A stretch of 44,848 nt of DNA from Eubacteriales Family XIII. Incertae Sedis bacterium (GCA_031264295.1 JAISED010000068.1:1-44848); one strand, 5' to 3'; counted from the first letter of the stretch, positions 25,513 to 33,179 are shown. A program made the numbers and translations. The notes: a model not told the origin generated them from the sequence alone.

Positions 25513-26268
25513 ATGAAAAGTAAAAAAGGCTCATTTACAGTAGAAGCGGCGATTTTCTTGCCTATATTCATAATAGGCGTACTTTCAATCGCCTATATTC
25601 TCAAAGTGATAGCGGTTCAGGAGAATGTGTTCAATTCACTCTCCGACGAGGTCAGGAACATGGCTGCGGAAGCGGCGGCGATGCCGTATCCTGTTTTTTT
25701 CAAAAACGACATTACGGAACGGGTAAACGATGAGAACGGCGATGAAATGGAGAACTTCCAGATATCGGGATTCTTATACCGTTACAGTTTCGGCGGTTAT
25801 ACAGATCAAATACGGCTTACCGCCGAATATGATATTAATGTAAAGCTGCCTGCCGCCATTATCAAAGAGATACCGGTTTCCGATACAATCTTGTGCAGGG
25901 CGTTTACCGGAATACTTAATACATCTGAACCGATGGGCGCAGAAGAATTCCTTGAGGATGAGGAATCAGTTACTGTCTGGGTGTTTCCGCGTTCCGGTAC
26001 GAAGTATCACAAAGAAGATTGCGGGTATGTCAAAGTTTACCCAAAAGAACTTGCGTTGAGTGAAAGCGTGCGCAAGAAATACGAACCATGCAGTATTTGC
26101 AAGCCCAGAGATTTGGGAAACGGCAGTCTTGTTTACTGTTTCCAAACGAGCGGCGAAGTATTTCATAGGGCGAACTGCGCGGTGGTCGAGAGGTATGTCG
26201 TCTCTATGGAGAAGGAAGAAGCGGAATCGCGGGGGTATACGCCATGCTCCGTGTGCGGCGGTTCATAG
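25513..26268 (+). CDS. TadE-like protein with two C-terminal zinc-finger-like modules
   Basis: 251 residues. The N-terminus KSKKGSFTVEAAIFLPIFII is a TadE-type leader and helix. A soluble domain follows to about residue 150. The last 100 residues hold two modules of the form H-x3-C ... C-x2-C: KYHKEDCGY with PCSICKP, and VFHRANCAV with PCSVCGG. This arrangement resembles the Ada-type metal-binding module found at the end of some secreted nuclease and surface proteins, and would bind Zn2+. No Shine-Dalgarno is seen before the ATG (the upstream 32 bases are A-rich), so translation may depend on coupling or on an A-rich leader. Confidence 0.78.
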   Translation: MKSKKGSFTVEAAIFLPIFIIGVLSIAYILKVIAVQENVFNSLSDEVRNMAAEAAAMPYPVFFKNDITERVNDENGDEMENFQISGFLYRYSFGGYTDQIRLTAEYDINVKLPAAIIKEIPVSDTILCRAFTGILNTSEPMGAEEFLEDEESVTVWVFPRSGTKYHKEDCGYVKVYPKELALSESVRKKYEPCSICKPRDLGNGSLVYCFQTSGEVFHRANCAVVERYVVSMEKEEAESRGYTPCSVCGGS

Positions 26269-26273
26269 CGCTT

Positions 26274-26387
26274 ACTGCGGTGGGCGCGTCCCGGTCGGCG
26301 TATTGAACTGCGGCGGGCGTGTCCCGGTCGGCGTGTTGAACTGCGGCGGGCATGTCATGCCTTGTGTGTTGAACTGCGGCGGCGGAA
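26274..26387 (+). repeat. 33-bp minisatellite, three copies plus a partial fourth
   Basis: Units start at 26274, 26307 and 26340, with a truncated fourth from 26373. The core is ACTGCGGCGGGCGTGTCCC. It starts just after the preceding stop codon and its last, truncated unit becomes the ribosome binding region (GGCGGAATGGGGG) of the next gene. 33 is a multiple of three, so the frame of the next gene stays open through it, but I judge it noncoding. Confidence 0.9.
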
Positions 26388-26398
26388 TGGGGGTTAAG

Positions 26399-26956
26399 AT
26401 GGTAGAATATATTGAAACAGATGCCGGCAGGAGGCTGGCGCTCATCGAATCGGGAGATTGGGTATTGCAGTTTGAAGAGAAAATCATCACATCAGGCAGG
26501 TGCGCAGCCCTGCTGCCCTGCGTACTTTACAACAGCATGGGAAAACGGAGGCTGCAGTTCGATACAACAGGCTATGTTTCTCTTAAGGATTATGGCATAT
26601 GTGAGCTTGATCAAGCATTGAATCTGCTTTATATGGTTCCGCTAATGATACTTGAAGCAGAGGACTGGCTTCTGAGGGCGGAAAAATTCAGTTTGACCGA
26701 GGAAGGCGTATATATGAATACAAGTACCGGCGAGGTCAGGTTGATCTATGGCTTTCGCGGCAGAGGGGATTTTCGCGGTCAATATACGGAATTATTGGAG
26801 GCAGCGGCATCCTGGGATTACATAGCCGGACTGCGGGCAGCGGCTAACCAGATAATGGAAAAAATAAAGCTCGGCAATCCAGATATGAAAATGCTGCTTA
26901 GGATAGTAGAAGGCGTCAGGAGGGAATGGAATTTGATACAGCCTCGCCGAAGCTAA
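26399..26956 (+). CDS. DUF6382-like protein without FHA domain
   Basis: 185 residues from the ATG at 26399, with GGGGG ahead of it. It is a cytoplasmic protein with YVSLKDYGICELDQALNLLY and LRAEKFSLTEEGVYMN, which I associate with the DUF6382 domain found at the end of clostridial Tad clusters. In those, a C-terminal FHA phosphopeptide-binding domain usually follows; here the protein ends with a Pro-Arg-Arg-Ser tail and no FHA. It is the last gene of the cluster and converges on the PucR regulator. I see no terminator in the 64 bases between them. Confidence 0.7.
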   Translation: MVEYIETDAGRRLALIESGDWVLQFEEKIITSGRCAALLPCVLYNSMGKRRLQFDTTGYVSLKDYGICELDQALNLLYMVPLMILEAEDWLLRAEKFSLTEEGVYMNTSTGEVRLIYGFRGRGDFRGQYTELLEAAASWDYIAGLRAAANQIMEKIKLGNPDMKMLLRIVEGVRREWNLIQPRRS

Positions 26957-27020
26957 TACCGGGTTAAATACAGGTGGTTTTGGTTGAAATCATTGATGAG
27001 TAAGCACCGAAACAAGGCGA

Positions 27021-28181
27021 TCACATGTCAAGAAATTCGAACAATTCCTTGACATAGAAGACCAGCCGCATATGAAATCTGTCGTCCGCTGTGGACAGGT
27101 CGTTTCCTATGAGCGAACGAATACGATTGAGCCTATAACTTACCGTGTTTCTGTGCGCGAAAATAGCCTTCGCTGTTTCCTGAACACTTCCGTCATTTTG
27201 CAGATAGATCCGCAGCGTCTCTACAAGATCGCTGTTGTTGCGTTTGTCATATTCAAACAAAGGCTTTAGAGCGTCATGAAAAAATCGATGGAGCAGATTT
27301 ACATTATCTACATATAACAATATACGGAATATACCCATGTCCTTGAAATACTGACTCTGCTTATTGTTGCGCTCAGCGAAATTCAAAGAATGCAGAGCTT
27401 CAATATAGCAAAAATGCAGCTGTGTCATCCCCTCCGCTATATCGCTTATGCCGATCACAGGGCGCGATATGGACGGATTCACTGACAAGGCCGATTCCAG
27501 ATAACTGTGAAACTGTTTCAGAAACTCATCAAGCAGTTCGTAGGTGACATTACTCAGAATCGCGATGTGCAAGTCGTTTTTCAGGAAAATGTGATAGTTG
27601 ACGTCGAAACGTTTTAGTAATGTGCTGACGCTTAACATGGTACTCAAATGACTGAACAGGGCGACGCAGCATGGCGAATCCGTATCATAGCCGCCCTCGG
27701 ACAGCAGAGAGAGCATGTTGTCATTTCCAGACGGATTGAATATCAGGGTTTGGAACAGTTTATCAAGGGTTTTATCGAGGTAGGTGTTGACGAAAATCTT
27801 ATTACAGTAATCCTGCATCAAGTCGATGATATGGATGCGCCACGGCATGGTGAACAGAGGGAAGTTGTTTGACTCGCACAAATTAACAAGTTCATGGGTT
27901 ATATGCTTGCTTTGGATGTAGTTGCCTATGTTCAGGATGAGGCCGCTGCAGTTCTTTTCTATCAGACTTTTCGCCAGTTTGCAGATCCAGTTATTGTCAT
28001 CCCGGACAGAGATCCCTGTGGTGATCACCAATTCATTGCCTCGCAAAAAGTCGATGGTGTTAACATCCTCCATGATATGAACCCATGAAATCTCGCCGGA
28101 AAGACCATATCTGCCCGCTATAAGCGTGAGATTATGAACCTCTTTGGAATCTGCGTATAATTCTGATAATTTAGGCTTCAT
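27021..28181 (-). CDS. PucR-family transcriptional regulator
   Basis: 386 residues. The N-terminal PucR domain includes KEVHNLTLIAG, SWVHIMEDVNTIDFLRGNEL and LVITTGI, a fold that binds small ligands. The middle is a GGDEF-like regulatory domain, without catalytic motifs. The C-terminal helix-turn-helix is GSVQETAKAIFAHRNTVSYR followed by LNRIRSLIG. The start is the ATG at 28181 with GGAGG seven bases upstream; a longer frame to 28286 runs into the promoter region. PucR proteins typically activate purine or nitrogen-compound catabolism. It is transcribed away from the carboxylase operon and is its most likely regulator. Confidence 0.92.
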   Translation of the reverse strand: MKPKLSELYADSKEVHNLTLIAGRYGLSGEISWVHIMEDVNTIDFLRGNELVITTGISVRDDNNWICKLAKSLIEKNCSGLILNIGNYIQSKHITHELVNLCESNNFPLFTMPWRIHIIDLMQDYCNKIFVNTYLDKTLDKLFQTLIFNPSGNDNMLSLLSEGGYDTDSPCCVALFSHLSTMLSVSTLLKRFDVNYHIFLKNDLHIAILSNVTYELLDEFLKQFHSYLESALSVNPSISRPVIGISDIAEGMTQLHFCYIEALHSLNFAERNNKQSQYFKDMGIFRILLYVDNVNLLHRFFHDALKPLFEYDKRNNSDLVETLRIYLQNDGSVQETAKAIFAHRNTVSYRLNRIRSLIGNDLSTADDRFHMRLVFYVKELFEFLDM

Positions 28182-28228
28182 CTTATTTTCCTCCGGTTCT
28201 TCCCTTTCAATATAATATAAGTATAACA

Positions 28229-28262
28229 TACCGATCTTTATGCGTATAGCACAAAAAATCGG
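28229..28262. promoter_or_regulatory. Spaced inverted repeat between pucR-like gene and carboxylase operon, candidate operator
   Basis: ACCGATCTTT (28229-28238) matches the complement of AAAAATCGGT (28253-28262) at nine of ten positions, with 14 bases between. It sits 25 bases upstream of the operon's -35 element, where an activator would bind, and within the likely leader of the regulator gene. Confidence 0.45.
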
Positions 28263-28286
28263 TAAAAATATCGTCAGCAGGGCCAA

Positions 28287-28315
28287 TCGACATTAATACA
28301 TACGAATGATATAAT
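28287..28315 (+). promoter_or_regulatory. Promoter of the carboxylase operon
   Basis: TCGACA (28287-28292) and a consensus TATAAT (28310-28315) are separated by 17 bases. The -35 deviates at one position. The start near 28322 leaves a leader of about 210 bases before the first gene. Confidence 0.65.
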
Positions 28316-28331
28316 CTGTTGTAATAAGTGG

Positions 28332-28495
28332 AACGACAAGGATGTCGAGGCGGACATCGCTTTGTCGTTTATTATTATAGGCAAGCTCCGGAAACCCTCG
28401 CCGAATAGCATACGCAGGTTCACGGAGGTTTACTATTTGAGTTTTGGTTCCGTTCTCCATACGGAACGCGCGCTGCGGCCGAGCGCGCACGAAAC
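28332..28495 (+). ncRNA. Structured 5' leader RNA of the carboxylase operon (candidate cis-regulatory RNA)
   Basis: Three structured parts can be drawn by hand. I: AACGACAA (28332-28339) pairs with TTGTCGTT (28362-28369), with GATGTC/GACATC inside, followed by TTATTATTAT. II: CTCCG (28386-28390) with CGGAG (28423-28427), a two-by-two internal loop, then AACC with GGTT. III: a three-way junction in which GTTTTG (28441-28446) pairs with CGAAAC (28490-28495). It encloses GTTCCGT/ACGGAAC (28447-28453/28461-28467) and GCGCGCT/AGCGCGC (28468-28474/28482-28488), with only A28489 unpaired at the junction. GAAACCC occurs at 28391 and again at 28491, so alternative pairing with GGTTT (28427-28431) is possible. 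It does not match guanidine, TPP or purine riboswitches that I know. Confidence 0.6.
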
Positions 28496-28531
28496 CCAGT
28501 CTGATGGAAAAACGGGAGGTGGTCGTCACGC

Positions 28532-29872
28532 ATGATTAAAAAAATCCTGATCGCGAATCGCGGAGAGATTGTAAATCGCATCATAAGAACATGTGAAAAG
28601 TTTGGCATTGAGGCAGTCGCCGTCTATTCGGATGCGGACAAGGATATGGAGTATATCAAAAATGCTGCGGAAAGTTATAATATCGGTTCTGCCGCGCCGA
28701 TAAAGAGCTACCTTAACATTGGCGCAATCACAGAGGCCATAGCCAAGTCAGGCGCCGAAGCGGTACATCCGGGATATGGTTTTTTGTCCGAATCAGCCGA
28801 GTTTGCGGCAGTCGTCGAAGGCATGGGTGTAAAGTGGATAGGCCCAGGATCTCAGGTTATGAAAAGCATTGAGTCAAAGTCCTACTGCCGTATCGCGGCG
28901 GATGCCGTAGGCGTACCCGTGACGCCGGGTACGGTGGGTATTGTTTCAAATGTGGACGATATCTACAGGATTGCGCACAAAGTAGGCCTGCCCGTGCTTC
29001 TGAAGCTCGACAAGGGCGGAGGCGGGAAGGGGATTGAAAAAATTGAATCGCTTGAATCCCGTGAAGCCGTGCAGGACGTATTTGATCGGCTGAAACGGAT
29101 CGGCGCAATGGCCTTCGCAAGCAGTGACGTCTACCTTGAAAAGCAGATCGCTTCGCCGAAACATATTGAAGTCCAGTTTGTAGCGGATGCTCGCGGCGAC
29201 GTTATATGCTTGGGCGAGCGTGAGTGTTCCATACAGCGCAGATACCAGAAGATCGTCGAAGAATCACCTTCCGCCGCTGTGAATGAGGAAGACAGGCTCA
29301 AGTTGTACGATTATACAAAGAGAATAGTTAAAGCCATAGCTTACACAGGCGTCGGTACTATTGAATTTCTTAAGGGCGAAAGCGGCTACTTTTTCATGGA
29401 GATCAACGCACGGCTGCAGGTCGAACATCCCGTTTCCGAAATGGTTACAGGCCTGGATCTTGTGGAATGGCAAATACGGATTGCCGACGGCGAAAACCTG
29501 AGTTTTACGCAGGAAGATGTTAGATTGGGCGGACACGCGATAGAATGTCGCGTGTATGCCGAAGAACCTGTTACATTTACACCTTCGCCGGGGGTTATAA
29601 CGAAATTGGTTTTTCCAGAGGAGAATGACGGCGCCTTGCGGATTGAACACGCCTTGCATACGGGTTATGTCGTCACGCCATTCTATGATCCAATGCTCTG
29701 CAAGCTGATAGCTTTGCACAACAATAGAGAAGCTTGCATAGGGGTAATGAAAGCCGCACTGGAAGATATGAAGATTGAAGGCGTTTCCACAAATATCGAC
29801 GTCGGACTCGCGGTAATGGAGGATAAACGCTTCATTTCCGGCGGCTTTTCCACCGATTTCTTTGCCGGTTGA
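28532..29872 (+). CDS. Biotin carboxylase subunit (AccC-like)
   Basis: ATP-dependent carboxylation of biotin on the carrier protein. 446 residues, the normal size. Start motif ILIANRGEIVNRIIRTC. The ATP-grasp Gly-rich loop is LKLDKGGGGKGI (162-167 for the Gly-rich part; the usual form is KAAGGGGGRGM). The active site EINARLQVEHPVSEMVTG is present near 290-310. It is the first gene of a six-gene operon and would serve the carboxyltransferase subunits and carrier that follow, rather than fatty-acid synthesis, since no AccA/AccD is nearby. The ATG at 28532 has GGGAGGTGG about 11 bases upstream. Confidence 0.92.
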   Translation: MIKKILIANRGEIVNRIIRTCEKFGIEAVAVYSDADKDMEYIKNAAESYNIGSAAPIKSYLNIGAITEAIAKSGAEAVHPGYGFLSESAEFAAVVEGMGVKWIGPGSQVMKSIESKSYCRIAADAVGVPVTPGTVGIVSNVDDIYRIAHKVGLPVLLKLDKGGGGKGIEKIESLESREAVQDVFDRLKRIGAMAFASSDVYLEKQIASPKHIEVQFVADARGDVICLGERECSIQRRYQKIVEESPSAAVNEEDRLKLYDYTKRIVKAIAYTGVGTIEFLKGESGYFFMEINARLQVEHPVSEMVTGLDLVEWQIRIADGENLSFTQEDVRLGGHAIECRVYAEEPVTFTPSPGVITKLVFPEENDGALRIEHALHTGYVVTPFYDPMLCKLIALHNNREACIGVMKAALEDMKIEGVSTNIDVGLAVMEDKRFISGGFSTDFFAG

Positions 29873-29948
29873 TATTTTCGGCAGTAGGGCGTCCGGCGGT
29901 TGGGTTTGTTGCCGGTAGACGGCTGACGTCTTTGCCGGTTAACATTTT
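29859..29948 (+). repeat. Repeat of the gene end in the accC-pxpB gap
   Basis: TCTTTGCCGGTT plus eight bases (29859-29878, spanning the stop codon) reappears at 29929-29948 with two changes. A degenerate middle copy (GTTGCCGGTAGA) lies near 29909. The 113-base gap thus looks expanded from the end of the upstream gene. No coding sequence or clear terminator is seen in it; AGACG/CGTCT makes a short stem. Confidence 0.55.
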
Positions 29949-29985
29949 TATATAAGTTTAAGATAAATTAGGAGGATGGTTTGTT

Positions 29986-30969
29986 ATGAACAAATATGGT
30001 GTAATCATTGATACCCTTCCACCCAAAGGAGGCAGAATTGAAATCCTGTTCCGTCAGGCGGGCGACGGGTTTATACAAGTCGAATACGGCTATGAGCAGC
30101 GCGTGGAGCTTTTAGACTCTTTTCGTATTCTTGCGGCGGACGCAAAGATCAAGCGCAAGAACGCGCATGGTTTGATCGAAACGCTGCCCAGTTTAAGGGC
30201 GAATATGATACATTTCGACCCTACGGTTCTTTCGCCGCAGAAACTCATTGACATGATTAAGGAGATCGAAGAGTCGATACCCGGCGTGGACGACATGGTG
30301 ATCGAATCAAGGATTATCACCTTGCCGATCGCTTTCGAAGACAGTCAGACAAAGAAAGCGGTTGAACTCTATCTGAAGCAGGTGAGGCCGGATGCGCCAA
30401 ACTGCGCGGACGGCTATAATCTGGAATACATGGCGATATGCAACGGTTGTACGGTGGCGGATATAAAGCATATGCTGCTGAATACTGAGTGGTATAACAG
30501 CGGCTGCGGCTTCTGGCCCGGCGGCGGTTTCTTCTGGCCGCTGGATCCCAGATCCAAGATGAATGTGCCGAAATACAATCCGCCGCGTATATGGACGCCG
30601 GAAGGCGCTGTTGGTATAGGCGGAGCGTGTCTGTTTACCTATACAACAGCAACCGGCGGGGGATATCAGCTCTTCGGAAGAACCATTCCCACGTTCCAGT
30701 TTGCTATGAAACATCCGATGTTTAAGGATGGTCCGTTTCTTTATCGTCCTTCCGGCGATCGCATCAGGTTTGTCGAGGCGTCGGAAAAGGATATTTTGGA
30801 TATTCATGAGCATGTACATGATAAGACGGATTATGAATACCAGATAGAAGACGGTGAGCTTGTGGTTAAAGACTATCTGGAGTTCTTGTCACGTGACGAT
30901 GTAGCTAAAGGCGCCGCCGATTTTCTCGCGCGTCAGAAAGAAGGCGCCAAAGCCGCGCCGAGACTGTAG
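29986..30969 (+). CDS. Carboxyltransferase subunit, AHS1 type (PxpB-like, with urea-carboxylase signatures)
   Basis: 327 residues, longer than the 220-240 of PxpB/KipI. The first 100 residues match the AHS1 start (HGLIETLPSLRANMIHFDP). Then VRPDAPNCADGYNLEYMAIC and LDPRSKMNVPKYNPPRIWTP and EGAVGIGGACLFTYTTATG occur, which is the sequence pattern of the AHS1 part of urea carboxylase; standard PxpB lacks it. The C-terminal RPSGDRIRFVEASEKDIL also resembles that enzyme. It should transfer the carboxyl group from biotin to the substrate together with the next gene product. AGGAGG lies ten bases upstream of the ATG. It is not fused to the biotin carboxylase, unlike in urea carboxylase. Confidence 0.88.
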   Translation: MNKYGVIIDTLPPKGGRIEILFRQAGDGFIQVEYGYEQRVELLDSFRILAADAKIKRKNAHGLIETLPSLRANMIHFDPTVLSPQKLIDMIKEIEESIPGVDDMVIESRIITLPIAFEDSQTKKAVELYLKQVRPDAPNCADGYNLEYMAICNGCTVADIKHMLLNTEWYNSGCGFWPGGGFFWPLDPRSKMNVPKYNPPRIWTPEGAVGIGGACLFTYTTATGGGYQLFGRTIPTFQFAMKHPMFKDGPFLYRPSGDRIRFVEASEKDILDIHEHVHDKTDYEYQIEDGELVVKDYLEFLSRDDVAKGAADFLARQKEGAKAAPRL

Positions 30970-30988
30970 GGTTGAAAGGAGAAACAGG

Positions 30989-31990
30989 ATGTTGAAAGTA
31001 GTAAACGGCGGAATCGAAATACTTGTGGAAGACTGGCCGGGCAGACTCGGATACATGGGGCTTGGGATGGCTGCGGCAGGCGCGATGGACAATCTTGCGC
31101 TGCAGCTCGGAAATCTGCTCGTGGGTAATGCGCTTACTGACGCAGGCTTGGAGATCGCGGGCGGATACTGCGAATTCGAGGCCACTGACACGGGAGTCCT
31201 CGCATTGACGGGCGCCGATATGTCGGCGGCTTTGAACGGAACACCGCTGCCGCTATGGGAGAGCGTCGCAGTGGAAAAGGGCGATCTATTGAAATTCTCG
31301 CATTTTGGTGAAAAAGGCTTTCGTGCTTATTTAGCCCTGCGCGGCGGGGTTGACGTGCCTGTATATCTGGGCAGCAGATCTACATGTCTGTTCGGTTCCT
31401 ACGGCGGTTTCGAAGGCCGCAAGTTGGCTGCCGGCGATATTGTGACCGCGGTGAAGGACAGCTCAGCGGCGGGCGGCGGGACATCTTCCGTTACAGGGCG
31501 CAAGCTGAACCCCAAATACATCCCAAAGTATTCCAACATATGGGAGTTGCGCGCGATACCCGGCCCCAATTCCTCACCGGACTATGTGACGGAAGAGGGA
31601 ATGGATTATGTATTCAGCTCGCCCATGAAGATTTCCCACAACGCGAATCGGGCGGCCTATAGACTGGAGGAGGTTCCCGATTACTTCTGGGCGCGTAAAG
31701 ACGGCGGAAAGGGCGGCAGCCATCCGTCAAACATCGTGGATCACGGCTACAACATGAGAGGCGCGATAAATGTTACCGGCAATACGCCGTCCGTATTGAT
31801 AGCGGACGGGCCGACATTGGGCGGTTTTGTCTGCGTAGCTAATGTAATAAACGCCGACTTGTGGAAAATAGGTCAGGGGATTCCGGCGCGCGACAAGGCG
31901 GCGTTTACACTCGTCACTGTCGAGGATGCAATCGAGGCTCGCAAGGAAAGAAATGCTATGTTCGAGGCAGATGATCTATTCTTATCTTAA
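30989..31990 (+). CDS. Carboxyltransferase subunit, AHS2 type (PxpC-like, with urea-carboxylase signatures)
   Basis: 333 residues. EDWPGRLGYMGLGMAAAGAM near the start is the AHS2 hallmark. WELRAIPGPNSSPDYVTEEG, WARKDGGKGGSHPSNIVDHG and DGPTLGGFVCVANVI are close to the corresponding stretches of urea carboxylase as I recall them. It partners the AHS1-type subunit to form the carboxyltransferase. AAGGAG lies seven bases before the ATG, and the gap to the previous gene is 19 bases, so translation is probably coupled. With both halves of the urea-carboxylase type, the substrate may be urea or a related amide, but 5-oxoproline is also possible because PxpA is encoded downstream. Confidence 0.88.
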   Translation: MLKVVNGGIEILVEDWPGRLGYMGLGMAAAGAMDNLALQLGNLLVGNALTDAGLEIAGGYCEFEATDTGVLALTGADMSAALNGTPLPLWESVAVEKGDLLKFSHFGEKGFRAYLALRGGVDVPVYLGSRSTCLFGSYGGFEGRKLAAGDIVTAVKDSSAAGGGTSSVTGRKLNPKYIPKYSNIWELRAIPGPNSSPDYVTEEGMDYVFSSPMKISHNANRAAYRLEEVPDYFWARKDGGKGGSHPSNIVDHGYNMRGAINVTGNTPSVLIADGPTLGGFVCVANVINADLWKIGQGIPARDKAAFTLVTVEDAIEARKERNAMFEADDLFLS

Positions 31991-31991
31991 A

Positions 31992-32021
31992 CTTTAGGCA
32001 AGCTGCGGAGCTTGCCTAAAG
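31992..32021 (+). other. Perfect 13-bp stem-loop between the AHS2-type subunit and the biotin carrier
   Basis: CTTTAGGCAAGCT (31992-32004) and AGCTTGCCTAAAG (32009-32021) pair without mismatch around a GCGG loop, starting two bases after the stop codon. There is no U-tract, so it is more likely a transcript-processing or stability hairpin than a terminator. Confidence 0.7.
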
Positions 32022-32060
32022 ACAACTTATAAATTATTATTGACGGAGGAGGACGGAGAT

Positions 32061-32279
32061 ATGGCGTACACTTTAAAAGCGCATATGCCTGGGCTGGTGG
32101 CCAGAGTAGTTGTAGAACCGGGACAGAATGTTGAAAAGGATCAGGAATTAGCGGTAATTAACTGCATGAAAACCGAAATGAGATGCTTATCCGGAGAAGC
32201 GGGAAGGGTGGACAAGATCCTGGTGGCCGAATGGGATGAAGTGGATATCGGCAGCGATATGATCATTTTGGAGAATTAA
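32061..32279 (+). CDS. Biotin carboxyl carrier protein with unusual biotinylation site
   Basis: 72 residues, only the biotinyl domain. PGQNVEKDQELAVINCMKTE matches the biotin hairpin; biotin should be attached to Lys37 in NCMKTE, where most carriers have EAMKM. The second half, GRVDKILVAEWDEVDIGSDM, completes the barrel. ATG at 32061 has GGAGGACGG upstream; an earlier in-frame ATG at 32040 precedes that site. As a free carrier it would shuttle between the biotin carboxylase and the carboxyltransferase subunits of the same operon. Confidence 0.88.
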   Translation: MAYTLKAHMPGLVARVVVEPGQNVEKDQELAVINCMKTEMRCLSGEAGRVDKILVAEWDEVDIGSDMIILEN

Positions 32280-32342
32280 TATTGAACCGCGTTTCAGATA
32301 GGGTTCAGTATTAACAGAGTTCAGTAGAAGAGGTGTGTTGAA

Positions 32343-33104
32343 ATGAAGATAGACATCAATGTTGATATGGGTGAAAGCTTTGGGCGCTACAGCTTAGGAG
32401 ACGATGAAGCTTTGTTTCCCTATGTGACGTCCGCCAACATAGCTACAGGCTTTCACGCAGGCGATCCTAATGTACTTGACAGAACCATCCAGTGGGCGAA
32501 ACAGTACGGTGTCGCCGTGGGAGCGCATATAGGTCTGCCGGACAGGCAGGGTTTCGGGCGAAGGCAGATCGATATATCGCCTGCGGAGCTGCGCGCCGAT
32601 ACCTTGTACCAGCTGGGCGCGATGGACGCGTTTCTGAAAATATACGGTCTCAAGATGCAGCATGTAAAGCCGCATGGGATATTGTACAGGATGGTTGGCG
32701 AGCAAGAAAAATACATTGACGCGTTTCTTGATACCGTCGAAGAGTACGATAGAGACCTGTACATCATGCTTCACTCGGGCTGCGAGGCGCTTAACCGCGC
32801 GAAAGCGCGCGGACTCAAAATAGCGCCCGAAGCCCTCATTGACCTGGGATATGACGAAAACGGCAACTGGATGCTGGAAAGGGTCAAAAAATCACGTTCG
32901 CCGGAAGAAGTGGCTGCAAGGGCGCTTGGCGTCGCCAAGGACGGCAAGATCGATACGGTGAGCGGTAAAAGGATAGCCATAGATAGTTGTACGGTTTGCA
33001 TACACGGAGATGCGCCGAACGCCGCCGACGTGGCCAAGGCGGTGCGGGCGGCGCTTGAAGAAAACGGCGTGACGCCGACTAATCTGGACGGTTATTTTGC
33101 GTGA
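32343..33104 (+). CDS. pxpA: 5-oxoprolinase subunit A / LamB-YcsF family
   Basis: 253 residues. DINVDMGESFG at the start and ANIATGFHAGDP are the family's metal and substrate site motifs; VGAHIGLPDRQGFGRR and VKPHGILYRM follow in the usual order. PxpA acts with PxpB and PxpC in E. coli to open 5-oxoproline with ATP. Here it is grouped with a biotin carboxylase and carrier as well, so its partner could be a carboxylated intermediate. GAGGTG lies seven bases before the ATG. The leader between 32280 and 32342 contains GTTCAGTA twice. Confidence 0.92.
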   Translation: MKIDINVDMGESFGRYSLGDDEALFPYVTSANIATGFHAGDPNVLDRTIQWAKQYGVAVGAHIGLPDRQGFGRRQIDISPAELRADTLYQLGAMDAFLKIYGLKMQHVKPHGILYRMVGEQEKYIDAFLDTVEEYDRDLYIMLHSGCEALNRAKARGLKIAPEALIDLGYDENGNWMLERVKKSRSPEEVAARALGVAKDGKIDTVSGKRIAIDSCTVCIHGDAPNAADVAKAVRAALEENGVTPTNLDGYFA

Positions 33105-33179
33105 GATCCGGCTGAAGATGCGGCCGTGCGGAAAATAGCCGGAAATCCCTTATAAATGATGGAGGAGCTGTTTGTAATT

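Noticed and set aside
26060-26398. Extension of the DUF6382-like frame upstream through the 33-bp repeats
   Set aside because: It would overlap the preceding gene by 200 bases. The repeats keep the frame open only because 33 is a multiple of three, and a good ribosome site precedes the ATG at 26399.
28342-28380. Twelve-residue leader peptide frame in the carboxylase leader
   Set aside because: The only Shine-Dalgarno-like bases abut the ATG and lie inside a strong stem; no run of regulatory codons.
28332-28495. Guanidine-I (ykkC) or mini-ykkC riboswitch, expected near urea-carboxylase-type genes
   Set aside because: The conserved CTAGGGTTCCG and the ACGR loop pairs are absent, and the fold differs.
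28504-28539. Eleven-residue upstream frame overlapping the start of the biotin carboxylase gene
   Set aside because: No ribosome site before its ATG; the region is explained by the site of the real gene.
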